DNA from: Bacteroidales bacterium
Lineage (GTDB): Bacteria; Bacteroidota; Bacteroidia; Bacteroidales; UBA932
Assembly: GCA_009777095.1 (NCBI GenBank)
Contig: WRMN01000003.1
Coordinates: forward strand, 62,001 to 126,000
Length of the DNA: 64,000 bases
Reading direction: 5' to 3'
Below, in pieces: positions 28,700 to 38,186 of this stretch; positions within the stretch are counted from its first letter, which is position 1; every line of letters starts with the position of its first letter. Below the pieces are notes generated by a model. That model did no database searches. It saw nothing but the letters and a program-made list of their open reading frames with translations, and was not told where the DNA came from. Both the position numbers and the translations under genes were made by a program.

Positions 28700-30778
28700 A
28701 TGCTTACAGAACAACTGTTAAACCCCAAAAGTATTGTAATAGTCGGCGGTTCAGCCGATACAGGGAAGCCGGGCGGCAGCGTAATAAAAAATCTTATTAA
28801 CCAAGGATATAAGGGTAAAATCTATGTAGTGAATCCAAAGGCCTCGGAGGTACAGGGAATTCCATGCCATGCCAGCGTTGAAGCGTTGCCGGAAGTTGAT
28901 TTGGCGATGCTGGCTATTCCGGCAGTTGCTTGCGTAGAAGCCGTAAAAGTGTTGGCGTATCAAAAGAAAACCAAGGGATTCATCATATTTTCAGCCGGAT
29001 TTCATGAAGAAAGCGCAGTCGGCGCAGCTTTGGAAGAACAAATCGTTCAGATAGTTAACGAGACAGGAGGAAGCCTCATAGGCCCCAACTGCATAGGAGT
29101 GATGAATACCAATTATGCCGGTGTGTTTACAGGCACTATCCCTCCCTTATCTGGTTTGGGCGTTGATTTTATTACCGGCTCAGGCGCTACGGCAGTCTTC
29201 CTGATGCAGGCGGCCATGCGTTTCGGCCTGCCATTTGCCGGCGTTTACTCAGTGGGCAATAGCGCTCAAACAGGCGTGGAAGAAGTCTTGGCGCACATGG
29301 ACGAAACTTATGTGCATGGCCAAAGCGCACCGGTGAAAATGCTGTATGTAGAAAGCATCAATAACCCCGATAAACTTTTAAAGCATGCCCAATCGTTGAT
29401 TAAGAAAGGGGCGCGCATTACGGCTATTAAGGCCGGCAGCAGCGAGGCCGGCAGCAGGGCTGCCTCGTCGCATACCGGCGCCTTGGCCAGCCCCGATGCG
29501 GCGGTGAGCGCCCTGTTCAAAAAGGCGGGCATTATCCGTTGCCGCGGACGTATGGAACTGGCGCTGATGGCTGCTGTATTGCTGCAACCCCTTCCGCTCG
29601 GTAAAAATATAGCTATTATCACGCATGCAGGCGGCCCTGCCGTTATGCTGACCGATGTTTTATCGAATGGCGGTTTGCAGATTCCGCCTATCAGCGGCCC
29701 TGCAGCTAACGAGCTGTTGAGTAAGCTATACCACGGCTCATCAGTGGCCAATCCTATTGATTTCCTGGCTACCGGCACTGCCGAACAGTTAGGCTGCATT
29801 ATTGACGCCTGCGAAAACAACTTCGACCATATTGACGCCATGGCAGTGATTTTCGGCAATCCGGGATTAGCGCCTTTGGACGATGTTTATGCCTTGCTGC
29901 TTCATAAAATGAAGACCTGCAAAAAGCCCATTTACGCTATCCTAACCTCAATAGCCGATGTGCCGCAGGAATTGCCCGAATATATCAAAAACGGAAAAGT
30001 GGCCTATCAGGACGAGGTCTTGTTCGGAGAGACCCTCTCCGCAGCGATGAATAGTAAAAATGTACAGAAATCTGTACAGGAAGACGTACAAAATTCTGTA
30101 CAATATAGCATAAATAAGCAAAAAATTAGGGAAATAGTAGATGGCGCTGCCGATGGCTATTTGATGCCCGATAAGGTGCAGGCGCTCTTAGATGCTGCCG
30201 GTATTCCCCGTGCGGGAGAAGCGGTAGTTACCACTGCCGACGATGCAGTGAAAGCCGCCGGACAATTAGGCTATCCGGTGGTGATGAAAGTGGTAGGCCC
30301 CATACACAAATCAGATGTAGGAGGAGTTGTTCTTAATGTTAAGAATGACAATACAGTACGAAAAGAGTTTGAACGAATGATGCAAATAAAAGACACCACG
30401 GCCATACTGCTGCAACCCCAGTTGAGCGGTGTCCAATTGTTTGTGGGCGCTAATCGCGAGCCTAAATTCGGACATCTGATTATGTGCGGATTAGGTGGTA
30501 TTTTTATTGAAGTATTGAAAGATGTAGCTGCAGGCTTAGCGCCTCTGTCTATGGACGAGGCTTATGCGATGATTCGCAGCCTGCGAAGTTATAAAATTAT
30601 TGAAGGTGTTCGTGGGCAAGATCCTGTAAATGAAGCTGCTTTTGCTGAAATCATAGTGCGCCTTTCCATGCTTTGCGAAGCCGCCCCCGAAATCGCCGAA
30701 TTAGACCTGAACCCGCTCTTAGGCGCCAAAGACAAGGTAGTAGCCGTTGACGCAAGAATACGGATAAATAATAATTAA
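28700..30778 (+). CDS. Acyl-/acetyl-CoA synthetase (ADP-forming), fused alpha and beta domains
   Basis: CoA-binding domain (SIVIVGGSADTGKPGGSVIKNL), active-site context ASSHTGALA, C-terminal ATP-grasp (VMKVVGPIHKSDVGGVVLNV). Confidence 0.92.
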   Translation: MLTEQLLNPKSIVIVGGSADTGKPGGSVIKNLINQGYKGKIYVVNPKASEVQGIPCHASVEALPEVDLAMLAIPAVACVEAVKVLAYQKKTKGFIIFSAGFHEESAVGAALEEQIVQIVNETGGSLIGPNCIGVMNTNYAGVFTGTIPPLSGLGVDFITGSGATAVFLMQAAMRFGLPFAGVYSVGNSAQTGVEEVLAHMDETYVHGQSAPVKMLYVESINNPDKLLKHAQSLIKKGARITAIKAGSSEAGSRAASSHTGALASPDAAVSALFKKAGIIRCRGRMELALMAAVLLQPLPLGKNIAIITHAGGPAVMLTDVLSNGGLQIPPISGPAANELLSKLYHGSSVANPIDFLATGTAEQLGCIIDACENNFDHIDAMAVIFGNPGLAPLDDVYALLLHKMKTCKKPIYAILTSIADVPQELPEYIKNGKVAYQDEVLFGETLSAAMNSKNVQKSVQEDVQNSVQYSINKQKIREIVDGAADGYLMPDKVQALLDAAGIPRAGEAVVTTADDAVKAAGQLGYPVVMKVVGPIHKSDVGGVVLNVKNDNTVRKEFERMMQIKDTTAILLQPQLSGVQLFVGANREPKFGHLIMCGLGGIFIEVLKDVAAGLAPLSMDEAYAMIRSLRSYKIIEGVRGQDPVNEAAFAEIIVRLSMLCEAAPEIAELDLNPLLGAKDKVVAVDARIRINNN

Positions 30779-30789
30779 AGAACAATTTA

Positions 30790-31590
30790 ATGCTAATCTC
30801 TCTTTTACAAATAGATATAGTATGGGAAAACAAAGAAGCCAACCTTCTGCGTACCGAAGTGCTGATAGACGCTTTACCCGCGGCCGTGCGTTTGGCTATC
30901 CTGCCCGAAATGTTCAATACCGGCTTTTCCATGCACCCCGAAAGGGTGGCGGAAGATGAAACCGGTCCTACCTTAGCTTGGCTATCAACTATGGCAAAGA
31001 AATATAATATCGCCATAATAAGCAGTATTAGCTATACTTACTTAAAACAGTACTTCAATAGACTTTTCTTCGTTTTTCCCGATGGATCCTACCAAACTTA
31101 CGACAAGCGGCACCTTTTCCGTTACGGCAAGGAAAACGAACACTACACTGCCGGAACAAAGCGCCTGATTGTTGATTATGAGGGCTGGCGCATCTGTCCG
31201 CAGGTCTGCTACGATTTACGCTTTCCGGTATGGAGTCGCAATACAGGTTTAAATTCAAATAAGAACTATAAACCTTATGATTTACTGATATATATAGCCA
31301 ATTGGCCTGCCATGCGGATAGCGCCTTGGAACCTTTTATTACCGGCGCGGGCTGTTGAAAATCAAAGCTATGTGATAGGCCTGAACCGCACCGGTACCGA
31401 CCCAAATCTGATTGGTGAACGCAGTTTTTCGGGAGACTCGCAGGCTATTGATTTTAAGGGAAATATTATAACTAAAGCTACGCCTCATAAAGAAGAAGTA
31501 CTCTTAGTTAATTTAGATCTCCAAAGCCTGCACGACTACAGAGCCAACTTCCCCGCATGGCTTGATGCAGACGAATTTATGTTGAAGTAG
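30790..31590 (+). CDS. Nitrilase-family amidohydrolase (omega-amidase/YafV-like)
   Basis: LPEMFNTGFSM (E), KRHLFRYGKEN (K), ICPQVCYDLRFPVWSRN (C) catalytic triad. Confidence 0.93.
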   Translation: MLISLLQIDIVWENKEANLLRTEVLIDALPAAVRLAILPEMFNTGFSMHPERVAEDETGPTLAWLSTMAKKYNIAIISSISYTYLKQYFNRLFFVFPDGSYQTYDKRHLFRYGKENEHYTAGTKRLIVDYEGWRICPQVCYDLRFPVWSRNTGLNSNKNYKPYDLLIYIANWPAMRIAPWNLLLPARAVENQSYVIGLNRTGTDPNLIGERSFSGDSQAIDFKGNIITKATPHKEEVLLVNLDLQSLHDYRANFPAWLDADEFMLK

Positions 31591-31693
31591 TTCAATGTAG
31601 TTATAGTAGTTAATGTTGAATTAATTTTGTTTGGTTGTTTCAATTATAATACTTATATTTGTCATTATTAATATCATCATTTAATATAGAAAA

Positions 31694-33112
31694 ATGAAAC
31701 GAATATTACTTAGTTTGCAGTTTTTGTTAGTTTGCCTGACGGGGCTTTATGCCCAGGGCTATCGTATTGAACTAACCCTCGACGGGCTTAAAGATACTAC
31801 TGTTTTCTTAGCTATCCATTCCGGCGACAAAAAATATTCCGTCGATACGGCTACAGTGAATCACGAAGGAAAGGCAGTTTTCCAAAAGAACAAATCCTTA
31901 GTGGGCGGCATGTACCTTTTGGCTACTAATGATTATCAACTTTTCGACTTTTTAATTTCCGATGAAGAAAACCAGAATTTCAGTATTTACGCCAAGGCTC
32001 CGGAATATAGCGCCAGCTTAAAATATACAAATTCACCTGAAAATCAGTCGTTTATTGATTTTCAACAATACCTTAGAAGCCAGCAAAAAAGAGTGTCGGA
32101 GTTAGTGAAGCGCAGTGAACAGGATCCTCTTTTTCAAGTAGCTGATAGTCTTGAAGTAATTAATAAAGAAGTAGAAAAATATATACAGCTCAGAAGGCAG
32201 GAATATAAGGGAACATTACTGGCTACTGTTTTAAAGGCAGCTTTTCCGGCCGCAGCTCCTAAGCCGGATATACCGGACGGAACGCCCAAACGCGATTCCT
32301 TGCTTTGGCGTCATTATTACGATTACGATAAATTACACTATTTCGACGGCATTGATTTTTCGGATTCACGTATTGTTTATACCCCCCTGCTCCATTCACG
32401 GATAGAGGAATACTTTAGCAAACGGCTTATTCAGACACCGGAATCCCTTAATCCGCAAGTGGATATGGTATTAGACTTAGCAGAAGCCAATAGCGATGTT
32501 TACAGTACAGTGCTGAGTCAACTGTTCAACAAATATGTAAATGCAGAGATTATGGGAATGGAAGCCGTAGCCCTGCATATAGGCGAAAAGTATGTGCTTA
32601 CAGGAAAAGCAAGCTGGTTAGACAGCGCGGCTTTAGCAAAGGTACAAGATTTTGTGGAACATAACCGCTATTCTTTAATCGGAATGCAGGCAAAGGAACT
32701 TAAACTGCAAAGCCTCAGCGGGCCTTTTGAATCAGTATACGCTATCAACAGTCCTTATTTAGTTTTACTGTTTTATGAACCGGGGTGCGGACACTGTAAA
32801 ACAGAAATGCCTAAACTTTACGATGTTTTTCAAAGGTATCGCAATAAAGGGGTACAGGTAATGGCCGTTTGTACTATTCACAAGTATAATGAATGGGTAA
32901 AATATGTTACCGAAAACAATTACAGCGAGTGGATTAACGTGTGGGACGGCTTTAATAAAGAAGATAATATATCCATTGGTTCGCGTTTTCGGGAATATTA
33001 TAACGTATATACCACCCCGCAGGTTTATTTGCTTGATAAGGACAAGACAATCATTGGCCGACGGTTGGATAGCAAGGTACTGGAACAGATATTGGAACAT
33101 AGAACAAAATAA
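31694..33112 (+). CDS. Thioredoxin-like protein (DUF4369/DUF5106-type with TlpA-like C-terminus)
   Basis: Signal peptide, C-terminal FYEPGCGHCKTEMPKL redox motif and TTPQVYLLDKDKTIIGRRL. Confidence 0.88.
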   Translation: MKRILLSLQFLLVCLTGLYAQGYRIELTLDGLKDTTVFLAIHSGDKKYSVDTATVNHEGKAVFQKNKSLVGGMYLLATNDYQLFDFLISDEENQNFSIYAKAPEYSASLKYTNSPENQSFIDFQQYLRSQQKRVSELVKRSEQDPLFQVADSLEVINKEVEKYIQLRRQEYKGTLLATVLKAAFPAAAPKPDIPDGTPKRDSLLWRHYYDYDKLHYFDGIDFSDSRIVYTPLLHSRIEEYFSKRLIQTPESLNPQVDMVLDLAEANSDVYSTVLSQLFNKYVNAEIMGMEAVALHIGEKYVLTGKASWLDSAALAKVQDFVEHNRYSLIGMQAKELKLQSLSGPFESVYAINSPYLVLLFYEPGCGHCKTEMPKLYDVFQRYRNKGVQVMAVCTIHKYNEWVKYVTENNYSEWINVWDGFNKEDNISIGSRFREYYNVYTTPQVYLLDKDKTIIGRRLDSKVLEQILEHRTK

Positions 33113-33118
33113 TAGAGA

Positions 33119-34021
33119 TTGTTCCAGAAGCAAACCAATAATACCCTTTTGGTGCTTTTAGGGCCTACAGGCGTGGGGAAAACCGATGCCGGTATTCGTT
33201 TGGCTCAATTGTTTCATACGGAAATTGTGTCCTGCGACTCGCGGCAGCTATACCGCGAGATGCGCATTGGAACGGCTATGCCCTCCGAGGAGCAATTGTC
33301 GGCTGTAAGGCACCATTTCATTGCTTCGCGCAGCGTACACGAGCCTTATACAGCCGGAAAATATGAAACTGACGCGCTGGCCTTGCTGTCGCAACTGTTT
33401 CAAAAACAAGAAGTAGTGGTTATGATCGGAGGCTCCGGGCTCTATATAGACGCCGTATGCAACGGCATAGACGATTTTCAGGAACATATTCCGGAATTAC
33501 GGGAGAGCCTTATGCAGCGCCTCGAAAGGGAAGGGTTAGAAGCGTTGCGCCATGAGCTGAAACTGCTTGACCCTGAAAGTTACCATAAACTTGACCTGAA
33601 GAATCCGCGCCGCATCTTACGAGCACTGGAAGTGTGTTTGAGTACCGGAAAGCCTTTTTCTTCTTTCAAAAAAGAAGCAAAGAAAACACGGCCTTTCCAT
33701 ATTGTAAAAATAGGCTTGCAACGTCCGCGCGAAGAATTGTACCGACGTATTAACCTTCGCACTTTGCAAATGATGGAAGAGGGCTGGGAGGCCGAAGCGC
33801 GGAAACTTTATCCTTTCCGTCATTTACCTGCTTTAAATACTGTTGGTTATAAGGAGTTATTTGATTATTTCGATGGTAAAACCACGCTTTCGGAGGCGGT
33901 TAGCCTTATTCAACAGCATACCAGAAATTACGCCAAAAAGCAGCTTTCCTATTGGGGACGCGATAAAGAGATTCGGTGGGTGGATGCGGAAAAGCAGTTT
34001 AGCTGTTCGCTTAGTATATGA
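33119..34021 (+). CDS. miaA: tRNA dimethylallyltransferase
   Basis: GPTGVGKTDAGIRLA, SCDSRQLYREMRIGTA, GGSGLYIDAV motifs. Confidence 0.96.
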   Translation: MFQKQTNNTLLVLLGPTGVGKTDAGIRLAQLFHTEIVSCDSRQLYREMRIGTAMPSEEQLSAVRHHFIASRSVHEPYTAGKYETDALALLSQLFQKQEVVVMIGGSGLYIDAVCNGIDDFQEHIPELRESLMQRLEREGLEALRHELKLLDPESYHKLDLKNPRRILRALEVCLSTGKPFSSFKKEAKKTRPFHIVKIGLQRPREELYRRINLRTLQMMEEGWEAEARKLYPFRHLPALNTVGYKELFDYFDGKTTLSEAVSLIQQHTRNYAKKQLSYWGRDKEIRWVDAEKQFSCSLSI

Positions 34022-34099
34022 CAAAAATTTAACTTATTATTTGCTGCAACTTTTCGGCTAAAAAATCGTCATACAAGCAAATAAGTTAATTTAGAAAAC

Positions 34100-36523
34100 A
34101 TGAAAAAACGATTTTTATTACTAAGCTTACTGCTCTTCTGTCTATGTTATAATAATATAGAAGCTGCCCGCCGTAATACTGTCCGTCTGCAAGGGATCAT
34201 CATCGACAAAGCAAGTGCAACACCTTTGGAGTTCAGCACAATAAGCCTATCCGACAGTACCGACAAGGCCATAGCCGTAACTATAAGTAATGAACAAGGG
34301 AGGTTCAGTTTAGCAGCCGTAGCTGTCGGCGAATATACTTTGAAAGTATCCTATATTGGTTATACTGATATTACACAGCCGCTAAAACTAACAGAAGAAC
34401 AGGGGGAAATAGACCTTGGAGAGATAGCAATTGAAGCTGATGCCCAACAATTAGCAGCCGTAGTAGTGAGCAGTAAACGTCCAAGTATAGAACGCCAAAT
34501 TGATAAATTGGTGGTCAACATAGCCAACACCATAGGGGCCGATAACAGCACTGCCGCAGAGCTTTTAAAGAAAGCGCCGGGCGTGTCTATCGACCGCGAC
34601 GGCAATATAAGCCTGAACGGAAAAGCCGTGCAAGTATGGGTAGATAACCGCCCTACACATCTTAGCGGACAGGATTTGCTGGCGCTATTGAGCGCCACCG
34701 AAGGTTCAACCATCGACAAGATTGAGATTATCGACAATCCTTCAAGTAAATACGATGCTTCAGGTAGCGGTGGAATTATTAATATAAAAACAAAAAAGAA
34801 TTTTATGCACGGCTTTAACGGCAATGTCAGAAAAGGGTTTAGGCAATATATAGAAGATGTGTCGGGCTATTACTATGGCGCTAATGCGGCGATAAATCTC
34901 AATTACCGCAACGATTTAATCAGCACTTTCATTAACTACAGCATACGTAGGAATGAAGAATACTACAGCCTGTCGGAAAATGTTCAGTCCAACAACGGCT
35001 ACCGCCGTTACAGTGAGAGCTTAGGGAAAGATGATTACACGACTCAGAATATTAAAACAGGCATCGATTTTTTTATAAATAAAAAGAATACCATAGGTTT
35101 GATAGGGAATCTCAGTTTTCGCACAGAACAAGAAGGTGGTACAGGTACTGCGATTGTTAATGAGTCGGGCAAGCCGCAAGAAAGTTCGGAAACCATTGAT
35201 GATAATCCCAGTTCCTTTCTGAACGGTTCGCTAAACCTAAACTACACGCACCTGTTCGGCAATAATGATGACCATAACCTTACGGCCAATTTAGACTATA
35301 TTTATTATACTACCAATCCGAGGCAATACAGCCATACGGATTTTGACCATTCCGCGTCTAAAATATTTGACAACAACTCCGAGCAGAAGACCCAAGTGTT
35401 CTCGTCCAAGTTGGACTATGCTCGTCCGATTAATAAAGAAATGAAGATGGAAGCAGGAGGAAAAATCGGCTATTCTCATAACGACAGTGAGATCTTGCGC
35501 AACGACTATAAAAACGACATTTGGCAGAAAAACGATTCCCTTAGTAACGCTTTTGAATATGACGAAATGGTAAGCGCTTTGTATGTCAATTATGCTTGGC
35601 AAATCAATAAACAATGGAGCGCCAAAGCTGGGCTGCGCTGGGAAAATACCTATTCCAAAGGCAATTGGAAAACTTCCGACAGTATTACTACTCAAAATTA
35701 CAACGATTTTTTTCCAACCTTATTCGTGGGTTATACACCTCATGAAAAACATTCCTTCAGCCTCTCCTACACCCGCCGCTTGCAACGCCCTAACTACTGG
35801 CAACTCAATCCTTTCAAGCGTTATGTCGGCGTTTTTACTTATATTCAGGGAAATCCGGAATTATCGCCTTCCTACTCCGATAATATAAATTTTTCTTATA
35901 CGGCTTTTCAGGTGCTGAATGTGGGATTAAGTTTTAGCTATAATAAAGGAATGATTATACAAGTGCCTTTCTTCGACCTGCAAAGTGGGGAAAGTGGCTA
36001 TGTTCAGGGTAATTTCGGCCATAATTACTACTACGGTTTTTGGGCCTCGGTATCGGAACTGCCGCTTATCAAAGAAGTATGGAATTTAAGTTCCGGTATT
36101 AATGGAGGGTATTTAACAAATAACGACAACACTACTACTACTCACTCCATGCATGCCTTTCTATATCTCAACTCCTCCATACTATTCAGTAAAACATGGT
36201 CAATAGAAATTGAAGGGTGGGCGCAAAGTCCCGCTATTTGGGGGTATTACGATATGAAAGCCCAAGGAGCTGTTAGTATGGGCGTTAAAAAGAACTTTTG
36301 TAATAATCAAGGTTCCGTTTCTTTATACCTTGATGATATTTTTAAGACCCAGCACAGTTATGTAACCCTCTCGCGTGAGGGTACGGTCAGTTATGCCGAA
36401 AGCCGTTGGGCCAGTCGGGCGCTTCGCTTCTCTTTTTCATGGCGTTTCGGGAAGATGAGCAGTCCTGCTAAGCAACGAAATGTTGGCCAGCAGGAGGAAG
36501 CGGAACGGCTGGGAGGAAAATAA
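34100..36523 (+). CDS. Outer-membrane beta-barrel protein, TonB-receptor-like with carboxypeptidase-like N-domain
   Basis: Signal peptide, CarboxypepD_reg-like domain, plug-like region (LLKKAPGVSIDRDGNISLNGKAVQVWVDNRP), aromatic beta-barrel. Confidence 0.9.
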   Translation: MKKRFLLLSLLLFCLCYNNIEAARRNTVRLQGIIIDKASATPLEFSTISLSDSTDKAIAVTISNEQGRFSLAAVAVGEYTLKVSYIGYTDITQPLKLTEEQGEIDLGEIAIEADAQQLAAVVVSSKRPSIERQIDKLVVNIANTIGADNSTAAELLKKAPGVSIDRDGNISLNGKAVQVWVDNRPTHLSGQDLLALLSATEGSTIDKIEIIDNPSSKYDASGSGGIINIKTKKNFMHGFNGNVRKGFRQYIEDVSGYYYGANAAINLNYRNDLISTFINYSIRRNEEYYSLSENVQSNNGYRRYSESLGKDDYTTQNIKTGIDFFINKKNTIGLIGNLSFRTEQEGGTGTAIVNESGKPQESSETIDDNPSSFLNGSLNLNYTHLFGNNDDHNLTANLDYIYYTTNPRQYSHTDFDHSASKIFDNNSEQKTQVFSSKLDYARPINKEMKMEAGGKIGYSHNDSEILRNDYKNDIWQKNDSLSNAFEYDEMVSALYVNYAWQINKQWSAKAGLRWENTYSKGNWKTSDSITTQNYNDFFPTLFVGYTPHEKHSFSLSYTRRLQRPNYWQLNPFKRYVGVFTYIQGNPELSPSYSDNINFSYTAFQVLNVGLSFSYNKGMIIQVPFFDLQSGESGYVQGNFGHNYYYGFWASVSELPLIKEVWNLSSGINGGYLTNNDNTTTTHSMHAFLYLNSSILFSKTWSIEIEGWAQSPAIWGYYDMKAQGAVSMGVKKNFCNNQGSVSLYLDDIFKTQHSYVTLSREGTVSYAESRWASRALRFSFSWRFGKMSSPAKQRNVGQQEEAERLGGK

Positions 36524-36572
36524 GCGAGGGGTTTAAAGTTCAAGGTTATTCTACTTTAACTACTTTTTTTTG

Positions 36573-36600
36573 CTCTTTTCAAAAAAGATTGTATCTTTGC
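36573..36600 (+). promoter_or_regulatory. Promoter of tRNA-Gln
   Basis: TATCTTTGC (-7 type) about 30 nt upstream of the tRNA. Confidence 0.55.
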
Positions 36601-36629
36601 ACCCGCAAAATAAGAATTGCAAAATAAAT

Positions 36630-36700
36630 TGACCTATGGTGTAATGGTAGCACTACAGATTTTGGTTCTGTCTGTCTAGGTTCGAATCCTGGTAGGTCAA
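36630..36700 (+). tRNA. tRNA-Gln (anticodon TTG)
   Basis: TGACCTA...TAGGTCA acceptor stem; anticodon loop TTTTGGT within acaga/tctgt stem; T-arm GGTTCGAATCC. Confidence 0.95.
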
Positions 36701-36704
36701 CAAA
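36693..36704. repeat. Putative att-like direct repeat, tRNA 3'-end copy (taggtcaacaaa)
   Basis: Identical 12-mer recurs at 38175..38186. Confidence 0.45.
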
Positions 36705-36780
36705 AAACGCATTAAAAAAACCCGCACGACTCAGTATGCGGGGCAGTGTAATAATAAAACACAATAAATGTGCTTATCCC

Positions 36781-37041
36781 TTAAACATCTATAGCCTGTG
36801 CTGCATTGCGAACACGCTCAGAAAAATCAAAAAGCGCATTTCTCAATTGCGTTTTCTCAGCCAATGTAAAACTTCCCTCACCGCCGTTTCCATCTACTCC
36901 GCGCAGTTTATTATAAAGCCAACTGGGAGACTTGTCGGAAAAGTAGCGCTGAGATATTTTAGACCACGTAATATCTAATACGACATCTTCTATTAGATAC
37001 ATCATGCTCGTCTTTTTTAGTGTTTTTACTTGTGTTTCCAT
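36781..37041 (-). CDS. DUF5053-family protein
   Basis: DITWSKISQRYFSDKSPSWLYNKLRGVDGNGGEGSFTLAEKTQLRNALFDFSERVRNAA. Confidence 0.75.
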   Translation of the reverse strand: METQVKTLKKTSMMYLIEDVVLDITWSKISQRYFSDKSPSWLYNKLRGVDGNGGEGSFTLAEKTQLRNALFDFSERVRNAAQAIDV

Positions 37042-37096
37042 ATTTTCTTATGTTTTTGTTTAAACAAGCCCCACCAACTTTGGGCGGCTTCTGTTT

Positions 37097-37243
37097 TTAA
37101 TTTTCTTTGATTAGTAGTTGCTCGAACAGGTCTCTGACGTATAGCTCAAGGTCTAAGAAACGTCTGCCTTTTAGCAGTTGGATAATTCTGATACTCTCTA
37201 TCAGTTCTTTTTCCTTTTCCGTTAGTTTAATTCTCTTTTTCAT
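37097..37243 (-). CDS. Small hypothetical protein (48 aa), same operon as DUF5053 gene
   Basis: Read from sequence: MKKRIKLTEKEKELIESIRIIQLLKGRRFLDLELYVRDLFEQLLIKEN*; promoter TAGTACCTTTG upstream. Confidence 0.55.
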   Translation of the reverse strand: MKKRIKLTEKEKELIESIRIIQLLKGRRFLDLELYVRDLFEQLLIKEN

Positions 37244-37267
37244 TGTTATTTATTACTGCACAAAGGT

Positions 37268-37285
37268 ACTATAAATTTTTATAGT
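37268..37285. promoter_or_regulatory. Operator-like palindrome between divergent genes
   Basis: actataaatttttatagt: 8-bp arms around a 2-nt centre, next to the minus-strand -7 element (TAGTACCTTTG). Confidence 0.5.
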
Positions 37286-37341
37286 ATGCAAATACTTTCG
37301 CTAAAAGTTATCCACAATTTGAAAAATAGTTTGAATCGCCG

Positions 37342-38148
37342 ATGGCGGAATATCAACGCAATCTCTTGAAAAACAATAGGTTTTTTATTTTTAGTACGAA
37401 AAAAGGAATATGTTGTTATGCACAAACACATAGTGATTTTCAAGCCGATTTCGCGCAATTTCGATTTAAGCTGCCAAGCGGCAAAATAGTAATTATGTCA
37501 CAGGATTTTATACTGCAAAATTATACTTCCGATTACATAAGCAACAGTTATATCTACAGTGACAACGTCCAAGTATTCATAGACAAAAACGGGAAAATGT
37601 ATATTTTCACTATGTTTAAAAATGCCGATAATAATCATTTTTCTTTTGCTATTTTACGTATAGATTTGGGAGATAATCAATTACAATATACAAAAGTAGT
37701 CGAAAAAGAGGTACCGAATACGATAGTGCATAGTCCAGTTGTTGGAGAATTGTTGGTTAATCCCAAAAGAGGCGTTGTTATGTGCGGGTTTTATGACTCT
37801 TACGATAATATAGTAGGAATTCTTGAATTTGATGGAAGCAATATTCAATATATTTTTACGGAAAACGATTTTCGTTTTATCACCAATTTTACCTCTAATT
37901 ATTTGATAAATACATACAATAGCCGAGCACTGAATTTGAATAATTACCAAGAAACAAATATTCAAACCGACTCTCGATACGATGTAAGAGAATACAGTTT
38001 TTCGAGATATAGCGATTACTATAGTTGCAAGGCTCTCGAATATGAAACGGGCAGAATTGGTATTATCGAATGTTCCGTTACAGGTGGTATCTTGGGCTTC
38101 ACACCAATTGACGATGGCGAAAATATTACGTTAAGCAGGATTAATTAA
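37342..38148 (+). CDS. Hypothetical protein, 268 aa, no recognised family
   Basis: Long open frame in an island-like interval between tRNA-Gln and pbpC; beta-rich repeating character. Confidence 0.6.
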   Translation: MAEYQRNLLKNNRFFIFSTKKGICCYAQTHSDFQADFAQFRFKLPSGKIVIMSQDFILQNYTSDYISNSYIYSDNVQVFIDKNGKMYIFTMFKNADNNHFSFAILRIDLGDNQLQYTKVVEKEVPNTIVHSPVVGELLVNPKRGVVMCGFYDSYDNIVGILEFDGSNIQYIFTENDFRFITNFTSNYLINTYNSRALNLNNYQETNIQTDSRYDVREYSFSRYSDYYSCKALEYETGRIGIIECSVTGGILGFTPIDDGENITLSRIN

Positions 38149-38174
38149 AGCGGAGTATCAACCGTTTGAACCGA

Positions 38175-38186
38175 TAGGTCAACAAA
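38175..38186. repeat. Putative att-like direct repeat, distal copy (taggtcaacaaa)
   Basis: 12/12 match to the tRNA-Gln 3' end plus 5 nt, directly abutting the pbpC stop codon. Confidence 0.45.

Noticed and set aside
36579-36764. 61-aa minus-strand ORF containing LPGFEPRQTEPKSVV
   Set aside because: Antisense shadow of tRNA-Gln; this peptide pattern is a well-known false ORF over tRNAs.
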